Part shown: positions 45,188 through 57,600 of the stretch, in pieces
Numbering within the stretch: the first letter of the stretch is position 1
Layout: each line of letters opens with the position of its first letter
Assembly: GCA_943737045.1 (NCBI GenBank)
Contig: CALSFV010000424.1
Coordinates: forward strand, 62,001-126,000
Source of the DNA: Parapristionchus giblindavisi
Taxonomy: Eukaryota > Nematoda > Chromadorea > Rhabditida > Diplogasteridae
DNA length: 64,000 bases
Reading direction: 5' to 3'
Made by a program: the position numbers and the translations under genes
Notes under the pieces: model-generated
The model's database searches: none
Seen by the model: only the letters and a program-made list of their open reading frames with translations
What the model was told of the DNA's origin: nothing

Positions 45188-47577
45188 ATGGTTCAGCTAA
45201 CGTTTCCAAACCTCCCTTTAAGAGGAGCTGCTTTAAAAAGGGTAATTTAATTTCAAACCTTGACTGAATGATTATATATCTACTTTTCAGTTGATGGAAC
45301 AGTTTAATCGAGTAGAAGGAAAGAAAGGTTAATTCATTATCTATTTTCAGCTAAAATGATCTTTCAGATGGTGAAGATGGTGGAATAGTTCAAAATACGA
45401 AGGAGAAAACAGTTGTTCGAAATAAAAATAAGGTGATCTAACATTTGTTTCTGATTGATCTTGATTATTTGTAGGCTAAGGTACATATGAAGAAGGATGT
45501 TATGAAGAAGAAGCCTATTGTTGAGAAAAGACTGAAGGGAAAAGATGAATCAACGATGCAGACTGTGAAGAAGATGACCAAACCCAAGGAGATGAAGAAT
45601 AAAGTAGTTGATGAGTATAATGAAAGTGATGAAGCAGTAGCTGAAGTACCAAAGAGGAAATATACAAAGAGAAAGAATAGTGATGAACTACGTGATGAAG
45701 ATACTGATTCATCAATAGCTGAAATAGCTTATGAAGGAGAAATGTAATTAAAATAGTATCTAATTGAATGTAATTCATAATGTTCATAGATGGTATGAAG
45801 GAGAAGTAAGAAGTGAGGATCTAAATATTGATAAGATCACCTTTCCAATTGGGCAATATTTCCTAGGACAGTATAAGGTTCTTATAGATCTATGAATTGA
45901 TACAATAAAGTATTTATAGATCCTCGATGTAATTTCAATCGATAATAAGAAGGGAACAACATATCTTGCATATGGAAATGGATACGAAGTATGACTAAAT
46001 ATACGACTTTAAGTTTTTCTGTCATTTCATTCAGGTTGTTCTACGTGTCAATTTCATTCAAAATAATGTAGCAATGATGGATAATGAAATCAAATTTCTT
46101 GAGAAGGTATCAGCATAAAACACATTTAATATATCATAATATATCACAATATCCTCCCCATCTCATCATTCTCGAATTGATCCATGAACCCATAAATAAA
46201 TAAAATGAATGAATATATTTATTTGGTTATAGATAGAATTAAATGAGGTACAACATCTGTTTGGTACTCTGTTAGATATGGGAATAATCAATAAGGAAGA
46301 TGCAGATGGAATCGTTTACTATGCTACTATATATAGGTTCAATAGATGATCTTATATTAATATATAATATTGATCGATTATAGGGGAGGACCATCTCTTA
46401 TTGATTGTCTATCATTCTGTAATGGATCATTCACACTTGAAACTGCTGGAAGATTGATTCTTCAAATGATTCAAGTAAATCATTCAATCGATTCATTCAA
46501 TCAATCGATATAATTATAGATCATCGAACAAATCTATCGTCAAGGATTTCTTCTATTGAATATGAATCCTTCTCTATTTAGAATTGATCGTAGATCTCGT
46601 AAATTGTTCCTTGATGATTTCAGTGATATTGTAGCTGCTCATGGTTATTCATTCATTTATTGATTTATTGATTAGAATATATGAATATTATAGGATTGGA
46701 GACATCGAATCTTCGTCATGTTGTGAAGAATGATAGAATGAGATTGGATAGAAATATTTTAACATGGAATGGAAATGAAGATTATGCTCCTCTATCATGG
46801 CATATGGATAAAGATAGTATAGATCATATCTAATCTCAACTATAATCTATTGAATCAATCAATATCAGATCATATAATGAGTGAGATTGATTCAATTGAA
46901 TCACTTCTTTATCTATCAATCGATATTATACTCGGAAATCTTCCATGGAGAAACACTACTAACGTAAATCTATTTTTTAACCATTTAGTAATATTATTTG
47001 AAATTTAATATTTATTATCTTGAATATAATTTCAGATTCCCTTTAATACTCTTGATAAAAGTGTTTAAATTAAATGAAAATGAATTTCAGATTGCTTTGA
47101 AGAAGAAAGTTGTAACTAATCATGATGGACCATTTATGAAGGATCTTTCATTACCGTATCATATATCTCATAATCCTGATGATTACCGTATACTTTTAGA
47201 ATTCGTCAATTATTCATGACTATATCCATTCTTCAAGGAAAAGATATTACATCGATCGATTTCCCCTCCATCTACCGTATGCTATCTCCACTCTGCCCTG
47301 ATGAGGTTATAGAGTATGAATTACTTACCGTAATACGTGTAATCGTTGTAGGATAAATGCTATGATTGGGAAGTAGAAGGAAGCGGAGATATGGATTCAT
47401 ATGAGATTTTATTGATTAATGATCATGTTAAAGATACTTTACGTAGTATGGCTACGATTAATTCACTTATGAATGATGTTAGTTTTATTGATTTTTATTT
47501 ATTATAATTTATTAAATTGAATGCAGGAATCGAATGATAATGATGAAACGCTTGTCGATACTGAGAATATCGATTGA
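45188..47577 (+). CDS. CK1/TTBK-family protein kinase homologue, probably catalytically dead
   Basis: The N-terminal lysine-rich segment (MVQLTFPNLPLRGAALKR ... KRKYTKRKNSDE) precedes a kinase-like domain beginning YEGEVRSEDLNIDKITFPIG. CK1-type landmarks include YYATIYRGGPSLIDCLSF (GPSL), GRLILQMIQIIEQIYRQGFL, NEDYAPLSWHMDKDSIDH (Y-A-P-L..H) and LLYLSIDIILGNLPWRN (G-x-L-P-W). The catalytic HRD is replaced: LLNMNPSLFRID has N-M-N where family members have H-R-D-x-K-P. The metal-binding DFG reads D-F-S. The Gly-rich loop is weak (G-Q-Y-F-L-G-Q-Y-K). This is expected of a pseudokinase in the CK1 family that is expanded in nematodes. A 49-nt intron (donor GTATAC) before RKDITSIDFPSIYRML is needed to keep frame. 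It ends TLVDTENID at 47577; a decayed copy of this end lies near 54090. Confidence 0.8.
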
Positions 47578-47930
47578 TTAAGAAGCTGCAGTAAGTATAC
47601 AATAGATATAATATGATTACTCGTTCAATAATAATTCGTTAACTTTGCCACTTTTAATCACTTTGAAGTAGTCTTTATTGTACATTTTGTTATAGTTTAT
47701 TGATTGATTAATCATCATCTTGATGTTCTTCTTGTTGTTTATTTGTTGTTGATGAATCCTTTCTTCGATCCCTGATTACAAAATATACAGCATTGATTAT
47801 AGTATTGATTGATGACAATCGATGATATACTAGATATTACAATAAGGTCCTATATGGTTCATGATGTACAAACAATGAATTGAATTGAAGGCAAGATGAG
47901 AAAGAAGGACAACGATCTCAATATGACCAA
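47525..47930. repeat. Segmental duplicate, copy 1 (matches 54070-54595)
   Basis: It covers the last exon of the CK1-like gene and the 3' end of the convergent unknown gene. The two copies share long stretches (for example CACTTTGAAGTAGTCTTTAT and TCATCATCTTGATGTTCTTC) with scattered substitutions and small indels, so this duplication is much older than the 7.1-kb one. Confidence 0.85.
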
Positions 47931-48373
47931 ACTATAGGTTACTTTCCTGCGAACTTTGGAACGAGAGTTCGCAGGAAAGTTCGCAGCTTTCTGCTCAACT
48001 TTCGTCCGAAAGATGACAGATTGGACGTTTCCGGATGTGGAGTAGAAGAGCGATTATCTATCTAAATTATAAATGCTAGGATGAGTTGGTAGTCAATATA
48101 TACTGTACTTCATCATCCTTAGGTAGAGCGATAACCGGATCGTTCCTGTAATAGTAAGAGATAATGAATATTTAAATGAATTGAATTTTTTTTCTTATTC
48201 TATTCCTCCTCGGAGAGGGAGAGAGGAAAAAGGCGAGAGAGGGAGAAGGAGAGGTAAGATGTCATACCTCAACTCGTTACGTTGTTGTCTAATAATAACA
48301 CCTATTCGTCGAGAGTGTGGAATCGTCGATGATGTCGATAAAGAGGTCGAGGAAAAATTAACATTATGGAACT
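47739..48373 (-). CDS. 3' exons of an unidentified small gene (partial)
   Basis: Three exons can be joined in frame on the minus strand: 48268-48373 (F-H-N-V-N-F-S-S-T-S ... RRIGVIIRQQRNELR), 48109-48145 (NDPVIALPKDDE) and the last exon ending near 47739 (GSKKGFINNK). The phases agree (2, then 0). The upstream exons are not found; the next 460 bp is G/C-run DNA and then a transposon, so the gene may be broken there or continue past it. In the duplicate at 54 kb the last exon is 5 nt longer and reads GSKKGDHSSTTNKQQEEHQD and two more Asp, so one of the two copies has shifted frame. Function unknown. Confidence 0.4.
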
Positions 48374-48834
48374 CTGTATAGTACTATTGTATTCACAATG
48401 AAGATGAAGGAGATGTAGTGTGATATGTGGAATAAGATAGGAGCACGATCACTCCGCCCCCCCCCACACGCTGTGAGGGGGCACGGGGGGGGGGGGGGGG
48501 GAGTGCGCGCTGGGGTGTTATGCCGATTTGCCTACTTAATAATAATAATAAATTTATCTGACCTCGGAGGGTATTTTTAAGATTCATAATTAAGTGTTTG
48601 AAGAATATGATAAATTCAGGAGGTAAGAAAGAAGGCTGCGATTACTTGATCGTAGCATACAATACTTATGAGTTACGAATAAAAGACTTAAATACATTGG
48701 CACTATGGGTACAAACAACACTATTGTCAAGATTATTCCATTTTTGGACAATACGATTTGTCAAAAAAGATGAGAACTTTTTTTTAACCTAATTGCTGTT
48801 ATACTCCAATGAAATGCATCGCATGGATTTGGAT
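48374..48834. other. G/C-run region between the unknown gene and the transposon
   Basis: It holds runs of C and then G (about 48455-48510) that can fold on themselves and could form a G-quadruplex, followed by AT-rich DNA. No gene is recognised. Confidence 0.6.
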
Positions 48835-50412
48835 CAGGGCTGGTACAGAAAATTATTTTTCCTGAAACCAGAAAAAAAGAATTTCTGTTTTCAAAAAAGC
48901 AGGAAACAGAAAATTCAGAAAAAAAGAAAATGTCATAAAATCATTGATTGTCCTTCTCAATATTTTTATTGGTTTGGTTAAAAAACCCTAGGAGCAGCCA
49001 ACGAAAAACAATAAAAGAGCATTCAGCACAATAGAAACTTATGCGGTGTTAAAATCTTGTAAAAGTAGATTGAAAAATGTAAAAGTACTGTTAATTTTCT
49101 GATTGTAAAAGTAGTAATCCAACATTCGCGTAAGTGATTTTTGTTGTAAGAGAGACTATCTGGCTCAAGTGACATTCCCTTGGCACTTGGCCAAAAAGTG
49201 ATATGAACCGATCGGGCCCAAATCGTGCACAGTTGTAGTATGGGCTGACATAAGCTTGCACACGAAGTTTGGGTTCGTCATATCTGCACCTTCGCTAAAT
49301 AACGTAAGTTCGATGAAATGGCATCGAAATTTCAAAGTTTACGGATTCATTCGATATATGTATACGATGAAGGGCAATAGTAAGCAAGTACATTCCCCCA
49401 AATATCATCCCGATCCAAAACCGTGAGACCCAGAAAAAAATTAAAAAGTCCGGTCTGGGGCCCATAAGAGACGAATCGCGAGAAAATCGACCGTTTCGGA
49501 GGGTCCGCGGACATAGAAAATTCGACCCCCTGAAAAATTCAGATTAAGTACTTTGAACGATGCTCTATCGAACTGCGCTTTCCGAATTTGCATATCTGCT
49601 CTCATTTTCGAATAGCGGTAGGTCAAAGTTGGCAGGTACGGTTTTTTTGGCTCGAGTGTGCGTCAGAAAAATGATCATAACTCCGTTCAAAATAATGATA
49701 GACACTTTTTCAAAAAAAGAATCGAAAGAGGAGATCTTGCGCAACATTTTCCATTTGATGACGTCATTTTTCGACCATGCGCCGGTGCTGGGCGGTCGGT
49801 TTTATGAAAAAGTGACGTAACTTTCCTAATCGGAAAAAGTGCACTTTTCTTCTATGCGCGTTTTGTTGCAACCATATGTGTCTAAAAATGACCCAAGTTT
49901 CAGAGGATTTCCGAATTGGAAAAAAAAAAAAGCGTTGATTTTAGTGACGCGACCTCGGCTTATTCCTTTATTTAGTGACGCGACCTCGGCTTATTCCATT
50001 ATCAAGAAACAGCAAAGGAGCTAAAATGACTCAAAAACATCCGAAAAAACATTACGAGCTCAAAATACCCATATATGACAGTTATTTGAAACACAAAATC
50101 ACCAAGTTCCGAAAAATTTGAAAAAAACCGTATTTTGCTTTTCCCCGTGGAAAAAACGTTTCAGTAATGTTAATCAATCTTTATAATATTTCTTATAATG
50201 TTTTTGAACATTTATGTTTTTGGAAGTGAAGGCCTACCTGCTCTTAGAGCCGAGATATCCGCCATCGAAATTACACGCGCGCGCCCCAACTCCGCGCGAC
50301 CGCTCATCATCTGCTCTCTCACTCCCACACGCTCTTTCGTGAACAGACAGGGAGAGAAAAAAAGAGTTTCGTAAATTCGGTCAACTTGAACAGCAAATCT
50401 TCACTGGGAAAC

Positions 50413-50937
50413 ATGTGGACAGCTTCTCTTGACAGTGCTGTCGCTAGTTCGATACATGATGGACCTTCTGACCTCGACCCGGGATGGGCACTCGACCCGG
50501 GATGGGCACGTGAAACGAAGAAGAGAAATACGCACGACAAGCATGCACGCGAATTAATTCGCCAGTTCTTCAAAGAGAAACGAGAGAAGGGAGAGAAGGC
50601 AAATCCGCACGAAGCGGAAAAATTCATGAAGAATGCAAAAAGAGCAGATGGATCAATGAAGATATCTCCGAGGAATAGATTGTCCATCACTCAGATCAAA
50701 TCCCTTATCAATGGTTTACTGAAGAAAGAAAATGAGAAGAAGAAGCCCGCACACATTCCTCGCCATGATTCGACGGATGAAGAAAGTGAGAATGATGTTG
50801 AGGAGTCTGACGATGAAGATGCATTGCAACATCTCATTCTGAGACACAAGAACGAGATATTCTGTGATGATGAGAGTGAAGAGAGCGACACCGAACAGGA
50901 AGAGCCGAACAAAAAACGTGGACGTCGTAACTAGCAC
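50413..50937 (+). CDS. ORF in the loop of the foldback transposon, unknown
   Basis: First ATG at 50413 (MWTASLDSAVASSIHDGPSD), about 174 codons, stop at 50935-50937. The open frame extends upstream of the ATG to 50386, so a 5' exon or another start is possible. It has a short duplicated motif (LDPGWA twice), a basic middle (KHARELIRQFFKEKREKGEK), a helix RNRLSITQIKSLINGLLKKE and a long acidic tail (DSTDEESENDVEESDDEDAL) ending in a nuclear-signal-like KKRGRRN. Base composition is less AT-rich than the neighbouring genes. It is the only reading frame in the element that looks like a protein. It could be a regulatory or DNA-binding product of the transposon, or captured host sequence. Confidence 0.5.
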
Positions 50938-51092
50938 TATTCATTTGATTGTCATCCGTTGTTCGCCAATTTGTCGTCCATTTCTCTTTGTAATATGTTA
51001 TTTCAATGTAAATTGTTTTCAATTATGACTGATTTCTCTAATAAATGTATCTTATCTAACATTAGTTTTGACATTTTACTTCATCATTCCTT

Positions 51093-51096
<4 letters not shown>

Positions 51097-51164
<68 letters not shown>
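51097..51164. repeat. (GA)n microsatellite
   Basis: About 34 uninterrupted GA dinucleotides in the loop of the foldback element. Confidence 0.95.
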
Positions 51165-51168
<4 letters not shown>

Positions 51169-52170
51169 AGGAAGGTTTGGGGGGGGGGCTCACTCGTTCT
51201 TTGTTGTTCAAATGCAACTCTGTTCGCTCAGAGTTTTCTAACATCTCCATTTCGTGTAGTTGTCAGATGTTAGTCTCCCTTCTCCTTTTTTTCTCTCCCC
51301 GTCTGTTCACGAAAGAGCGTGTGGGAGTGAGAGAGCAGATGATGAGCGGTCGCGCGGAGTTGGGGCGCGCGCGTGTAATTTCGATGGCGGATATCTCGGC
51401 TCTAAGAGCAGGTAGGCCTTCACTTCCAAAAACATAAATGTTCAAAAACATTATAAGAAATATTATAAAGATTAATTAACATTACTGAAACGTTTTTTCC
51501 ACGGGGAAAAGCAAAATACGGTTTTTTTCAAATTTTTCGGAACTTGGTGATTTTGTGTTTCAAATAACTGTCATGTATGGGTATTTTGAGCTCGTAATGT
51601 TTTTTCGGATGTTTTTGAGTCATTTTAGCTCCTTTGCTGTTTCTTGATAATGGAATAAGCCGAGGTCGCGTCACTAAATAAAGGAATAAGCCGAGGTCGC
51701 GTCACTAAAATCAACGCTTTTTTTTTTTCCAATTCGGAAATCCTCTGAAACTTGGGTCATTTTTAGACACATATGGTTGCAACAAAACGCGCATAGAAGA
51801 AAAGTGCACTTTTTCCGATTAGGAAAGTTACGTCACTTTTTCATAAAACCGACCGCCCAGCACCGGCGCATGGTCGAAAAATGACGTCATCAAATGGAAA
51901 ATGTTGCGCAAGATCTCCTCTTTCGATTCTTTTTTTGAAAAAGTGTCTATCATTATTTTGAACGGAGTTATGATCATTTTTCTGACGCACACTCGAGCCA
52001 AAAAAACCGTACCTGCCAACTTTGACCTACCGCTATTCGAAAATGAGAGCAGATATGCAAATTCGGAAAGCGCAGTTCGATAGAGCATCGTTCAAAGTAC
52101 TTAATCTGAATTTTTCAGGGGGTCGAATTTTCTATGTCCGGGGGGTGGTCGAACCTCTGGCGATTCCTCT

Positions 52171-52755
52171 CATAAAATGTTTTTATTAATTTTCCTGCAA
52201 TTGCCTATCGGTGAGGGTCTTTTTTTATTTCTTCAATTTGACGAGTATTCATTAGTGTAACTACTATATGAAAATGAATTAAAACACAATCGTGGAAGTT
52301 TGCCTTATTCCCGAAAAACCACAACTAATTCACCTTTTTATCGCGAACTGAGACGATAAATGGTGTGCCACCTACTGTAATGCAAAGGCGGAAATTCAAA
52401 ATTCGTCAATCACCGTTTGTTTTCATTCGATTTCGGTATTATATTATTGTTTTTCTTTTATTATTTGTTTGTTGTATGAATATCTGAGGTGTAATATGAC
52501 GGTATTTTTCGAAAAAAACTATGAATTTTGAATTTCCGAATATGCATAACCGTAACCGGCATATGCTTATTCGGTCAGTTCGCGATAAAAAGGTGAATTA
52601 GTTGTGGTTTTTCGGGAATAAGGCAAACTTCCACGATTGTGTTTTAGTTCATTTTCATATAGTAGTTACACTAATAAATACTCGTCAAATTGAAGAAATA
52701 AAAAAAGACCCTCACCGATAGGCAATTGCAGGAAAAATAATAAAAACATTTTATG
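52171..52755. mobile_element. 585-bp palindromic element nested in the right arm
   Basis: The ends are CATAAAATG and CATTTTATG. The arms are about 200 bp each and near-perfect (for example CTTCCACGATTGTG against its complement). A GTTATGCATATT-type loop lies between them. Alignment with the uninterrupted left arm around 49450-49510 shows the insertion point next to TTATGGGCCC. No coding frame. Confidence 0.85.
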
Positions 52756-53668
52756 GGCCCCAGACCGGTCTTTTTAATTTTTTTCTGGGTCTCACGATTT
52801 TGGATCGGGATGATACTTGGTGGAATGTACCTGCTTACTATTGCCCTTCATCGTAAACATATATCGAATGAATCCGTAAACTTTGAAATTTCGATGCCAC
52901 TTCATCGAACTTAAGTTATTTAGCGAGGATGTAGATATGACGAACCCAAACTCCGCCTGCGAGCTTATGTCAGCCCATACTACAACTGTGCACGATTTGG
53001 GCCCGATCGGTTCATATCACTTTTTGGCCAAGTGCCAAGCCATAAGCAAAATATGTTCACTGAGTCAGATAGTCTCTCGTAAAAGTTTGTCAATTACGAA
53101 GGCATGCTACTTTTCCAAATACTTTTACAATCAGATATTAACATTATTTTTTCTACTTTTACAAAATTTTAACATCACATTAACGATGATAACCAAGGCT
53201 TCACTTGACTGACTCGAAAACACCGAGATACCAAAGTCCGATCATGTAATTTCTGGCCGTATCTACACAGAGATTAAATTTGCCCGAGTAGTGATAGTTT
53301 ACGAACGATTTGCCGGCATTCTGGCAAATACTAGCATGTATATGGGCAAATCGCTGGTTTTTGGGATACCGTTTGCCCGAATGTGGGCAAATTGTGTAGA
53401 CAAGTAGGGAAAGTTGGGAAATTTGTTGTCCATATTTGTGCAAGTTTGCTTTCTGTGTACGGTATTTGAAAAATTCAATTCATAAATGCAACACAATGAG
53501 TCTTTCTTCAATGAGTCTTTCTTCTTTTTCTTTAAGACATTCGAAAAATTATATTTTTAAAATTTTCAGTTTTAATAATATATATTTTCTTTTAATTTTC
53601 TGGTCTCCAAAATGACCAGAAAACAGAAAAAAAAACAGAAAATTCAGAAACAGAAATTCCCAGCCCTG

Positions 53669-54069
53669 CTGTGGATCCGCTTTACTTTATCACTTTGTAA
53701 AAGATTTTCAGGGTTTTAATTCATTTATTGTACTTGAAATGTTGGCCAGAGGTATCAGCCTTTTCCCGCATTTGCCGTTTACGAAAATAAGTTTATCTTT
53801 ATATTTCAAGCGTATTTCTGTCTATATCATGGGCTGTGCTTTTTTTCGCTTTTTCTCGATTTTTCGGTTTATTTCGGGGGAAAAAATTCTAAAAAAATCG
53901 GAAAAATGCGTTAACCAAAATTTAATCTAAAAAGCACACAATTTCAAAAATTTACGATTTTTTTTAAAATTAAAAATTTGGGAACAAAAATTTTCACTTG
54001 AGTAAAAAATATGTAATACTCTTTTCTATTTATAAAATGATAAAGCACGTCTGTATGTCTTTTTCCAAT
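53669..54069. other. AT-rich gap between transposon and segmental duplicate
   Basis: T-runs and CGGTTT/CGATTT-type simple sequence; no gene recognised. Confidence 0.5.
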
Positions 54070-54595
54070 AATATATTAAATAAGGATTTATTAATAAATT
54101 GATGATGATGAAATGCCTGTTAAGACTGAGGATATCGATTGATTAATAAGATGCATTAAGTATACAATAGATACATATAATATGATTACTCGTTTATTAA
54201 TAATTCATTAACTTTGTCACTTTTTATCACTTTGAAGTAGTCTTTATTGTACATTTTATTATAGTTTATTGATTGATTAATCATCATCTTGATGTTCTTC
54301 TTGTTGTTTATTTGTTGTTGATGAATGATCTCCTTTCTTCGATCCCTGATTACAATATATACAGTATTGATTGGTGACAATCGACAATTTATCGTTAGTC
54401 AAAGCAAAGAGATGATGAACTAGTATAAAGCTTTGTGTTGATGAGAGAATGAGAGAGAAGTATAAGAAGTAAGAGGGATTGTATATGAGATACACTGGAT
54501 AGTACAAGGACCTTACAATAAGGTCCTATATGGTTCATAATGTACAAACAATGAATTGAATTGAAGGCAAGATCAGAAAGAAGGACAACGACATA
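54070..54595. repeat. Segmental duplicate, copy 2 (matches 47525-47930)
   Basis: It starts inside a decayed version of the pseudokinase's last exon (D-D-D-E-M-P-V-K-T-E-D-I-D then TGA) and ends near the shared CGTTGTCCTTCTTTCT-like block. It has an extra stretch of about 120 bp (about 54385-54515) relative to copy 1. The foldback transposon lies between the two copies. Confidence 0.8.
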
Positions 54596-54673
54596 AGGAA
54601 CAAACAAATAAGTGAATATAAGCTCAGTATTTAGAATACTTAAATCAATATTATTGATTAGTGATTGATTGAT

Positions 54674-57600
54674 CTACTTGTGTTCATTCTGTTGAGATTG
54701 ATCAATGTGTTGTTGATATTGAGCCATCTGAGAAGCAACCCAAGCGTTATAAACACAAATAAGATAATATAATGAGAACTAACCATTTGAGGATCATATG
54801 GAGCACTTAAATCAAATGGAATTGATGCCATTTGTAGTCCTGGTTGACCTGGGATCATTCCCCCGTATCCATGCATACCTAACATTCCACCTGGACCACC
54901 CAACATATTGTATGCTGGTCCTGCAACGATATCAGATACTGTAGATATATCTAATTGAAATAAGATAAGGTAGTCTAATCAATACATGAAATCTACAATA
55001 GTATTTATAAATGATCTACAGTAGTGATCCGGATTCGTACAAATGCACTACAGGTACTGTATATACGAGCATGAACGAAATTAAAAAGAAAAGCAGCACT
55101 GCACGAGTTTAATTCATTTTTTTCGTACAAATTCGTGAATTTGGGTTTCATTTTAAGGGGGGCGATCGATTCGGCAACGATCGTTTCGGCAACGGATCAT
55201 AAATTGGTTGGGAGATGGCCTATGGCAACAAAAGTTGTACCATTGTTGTCAGTAGGAGTGTACGGTATTGTGCTACCGTAACCGTCGGGAATCATGAACT
55301 GATTTTTTCAGTGGACCCATGACCCTGGGTTCATGGTTGAAAATTACCGAAGTCGAAAAATTTATGATGGTAGGAGACCAAATACTATATGCCTGCATAT
55401 CAACAGGCAGCTAACCTTTATTTTTATGGATACCGTTAAAAAAACCCGAACTACCGTAATCAAGCCGGGATTTGTCTTGAATTTCGATATAATATTGAAG
55501 AGTACGGTATCTAGATTACGGTAGATCGGGTTACGGGATCCATGAAAATAAAAGTTAACTGACTGTTGATATACAGGAATATAGTATTTGGTCTCGGACC
55601 ATCATGAATTTTTCGACTTCGGTAATTTTCAACCATGAACCCCGGGTCATGGGTCCACTGAAAAAAATCAGTTCACGATTCGCGACGGTTACGGTAGCAC
55701 AATACCGTACACCCCTACTGATAACAATGGTACAACTTTTGTTACCATAGGCCATCTCCCAACCGATTTACGATTCGTTGCCGAAACGATCGTTGCCGAA
55801 TCGATCGCCCCCCCCATTTTAAAGCTTTGTGTAGTGTTGTTTTGTTTGTTTTTTAACCGCTACTTCATTGAAAATGAAATAGAAAGAGACGAATACACGA
55901 TTTGGAACGAATTTAAAAAATAACATACATATTAAAATCGCACGCACGATTTTTCATTCATTTTCATTTTGAAATTTAATTTGCACGACCGTGCATTTGT
56001 GGAACCCTAATCCACAGTAGTTCTTTATCTATAGTTTTCTCTCATAAGATTGAGTTCATTCTATCAGTAAATGATAAAAAGATAGTAAAGAGGATTAAAT
56101 TGATATACATACCTCCCATTTCTTGAGCTGCTTTCTTGGCAACATATAATCTCTGCTCATCTTGTGCTTTTGCTATGTTCTTCTTATACCGGATTCTCTT
56201 ATTACCAAACCAATTCGATACCTTAATTCGATAATATTTTGATATAATTTTCAAAATTCTCAATATTCAAGTTCGATCAATCGATATATTTCATAATTTA
56301 AAAGTTAATGAGTTCAATTAATCAATATGATCAATATACTACCGTAATGTGTCTGTCTAGCGTACCTGTGATACAGTAATATTACATTGTCTAGCTAATT
56401 CTTCTTTAGCTTCTTCACTTGGATATGGATTAGATAAATGAGCATAGAAGTATTCATTCAAAACTTCTGTTGCTTGCTTTGAGAAATTACGACGTTTTCT
56501 CCTATAAAATATGTTGAATTGATAAGAAGTTTATGATTGAATGATGATAAGATTGAATGAATGATTGAGGAGATGAATGTATACTACTAACCTTGCATCT
56601 AAGAATCGAGATCGAAGTATCATAACTGCCTCACATGTGGATTGTTTCAATTGAACCTATCATACTCATATTAAATATACACGATCTATTCAAAAGAATA
56701 AATATGACACAATACAAACAATATATATAAAATAAATAAATAAATAATAAAATATAATATAATACCTGTATTCCAGAAAACTTCTTCTGAATAATTCCAA
56801 CCATTCTATCGATTTCTCTAGTGGATATTGGTCTCAAACCAGATTGTTCATTCAATAATTGTGTTACATGTCGAGTGAATTCAGCACACGCCTATATATA
56901 TATCAACGAATAGAATGAATGAATAGATAGAACCATACCTCTTCATATTTAGTCAATTCCGAATTATAAACTTGTCTAATTTGAGTGAGTTTACTCTTAT
57001 AATCAGATTGATCAACACCAGATACATCAGATGATATATTAGGTCCTCTTTCAGGTCCAGCCACTCCTTCTGCTACTAACATATTATCCAATCTCATCAA
57101 CTACAAATAATACATGTTATTTCATATTCATGTTGAATTATTAAAAATTGTGAAAAAAAAGATGAAACACTCCTCTTTCCTCCTCCTCTTTTTACACTCT
57201 AACACCTTTTTCATTTCTTCTTTTCTTTCCTTTAAGAGACCTTTCTCAACATTTATCAAATATTTTTCATTACTAGAATATAATCCAAATGTTACTTTCA
57301 TCGTAACTACATCTTTCAGATGTATTAAATAAATAAAGTGAATATGATGTAACCTGTGGATCTTCGGGTTGTTCATCAGGTCCAGCTCTAATAGACAAAG
57401 CAGTCTTCTCTTTTACTTCACATAATGCAGCGAATAAAGCATTCTTCATTGGGTGTTCACGAAGTTGTTCTTTCCTTTAATACAATTAAATCAAAAGGAA
57501 TACTTAATAAATATATAAATAATATTGTAAATAAATGAGTGAGGTGAGAGACCTCCATCAACCAATGGATTATTCTCGTTCCTTGATTTCTAGGGAATGA

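Larger units (their letters stand above)
48835..53668. mobile_element. 4.8-kb long-inverted-repeat (foldback) transposon
   Basis: The outer ends are CAGGGCTGG and its complement, next to related AGAAAA/TTCTG blocks. The 8 bp outside (ATTTGGAT, CTGTGGAT) match at 6 of 8 positions, a possible decayed hAT target duplication. Inside lie two very long inverted arms, about 49036-50363 and 51286-53180, matching nearly base for base (for example GCCCAAATCGTGCACAGTTG on the left, inverted on the right). The central loop of about 0.9 kb holds one ORF and a GA microsatellite. The right arm is longer because a 585-bp palindromic element inserted in it. No transposase motif is recognised, so it is probably non-autonomous or of a type I cannot name. 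Confidence 0.85.

Noticed and set aside
48455..48510. C/G homopolymer run as a promoter element
   Set aside because: It is more likely a mononucleotide tract or assembly-sensitive repeat; nothing ties it to a gene start.
49441..52088. Mirror-image ORFs of 60-86 codons in the foldback arms
   Set aside because: The same protein appears on opposite strands because the arms are inverted copies; no recognisable domain.
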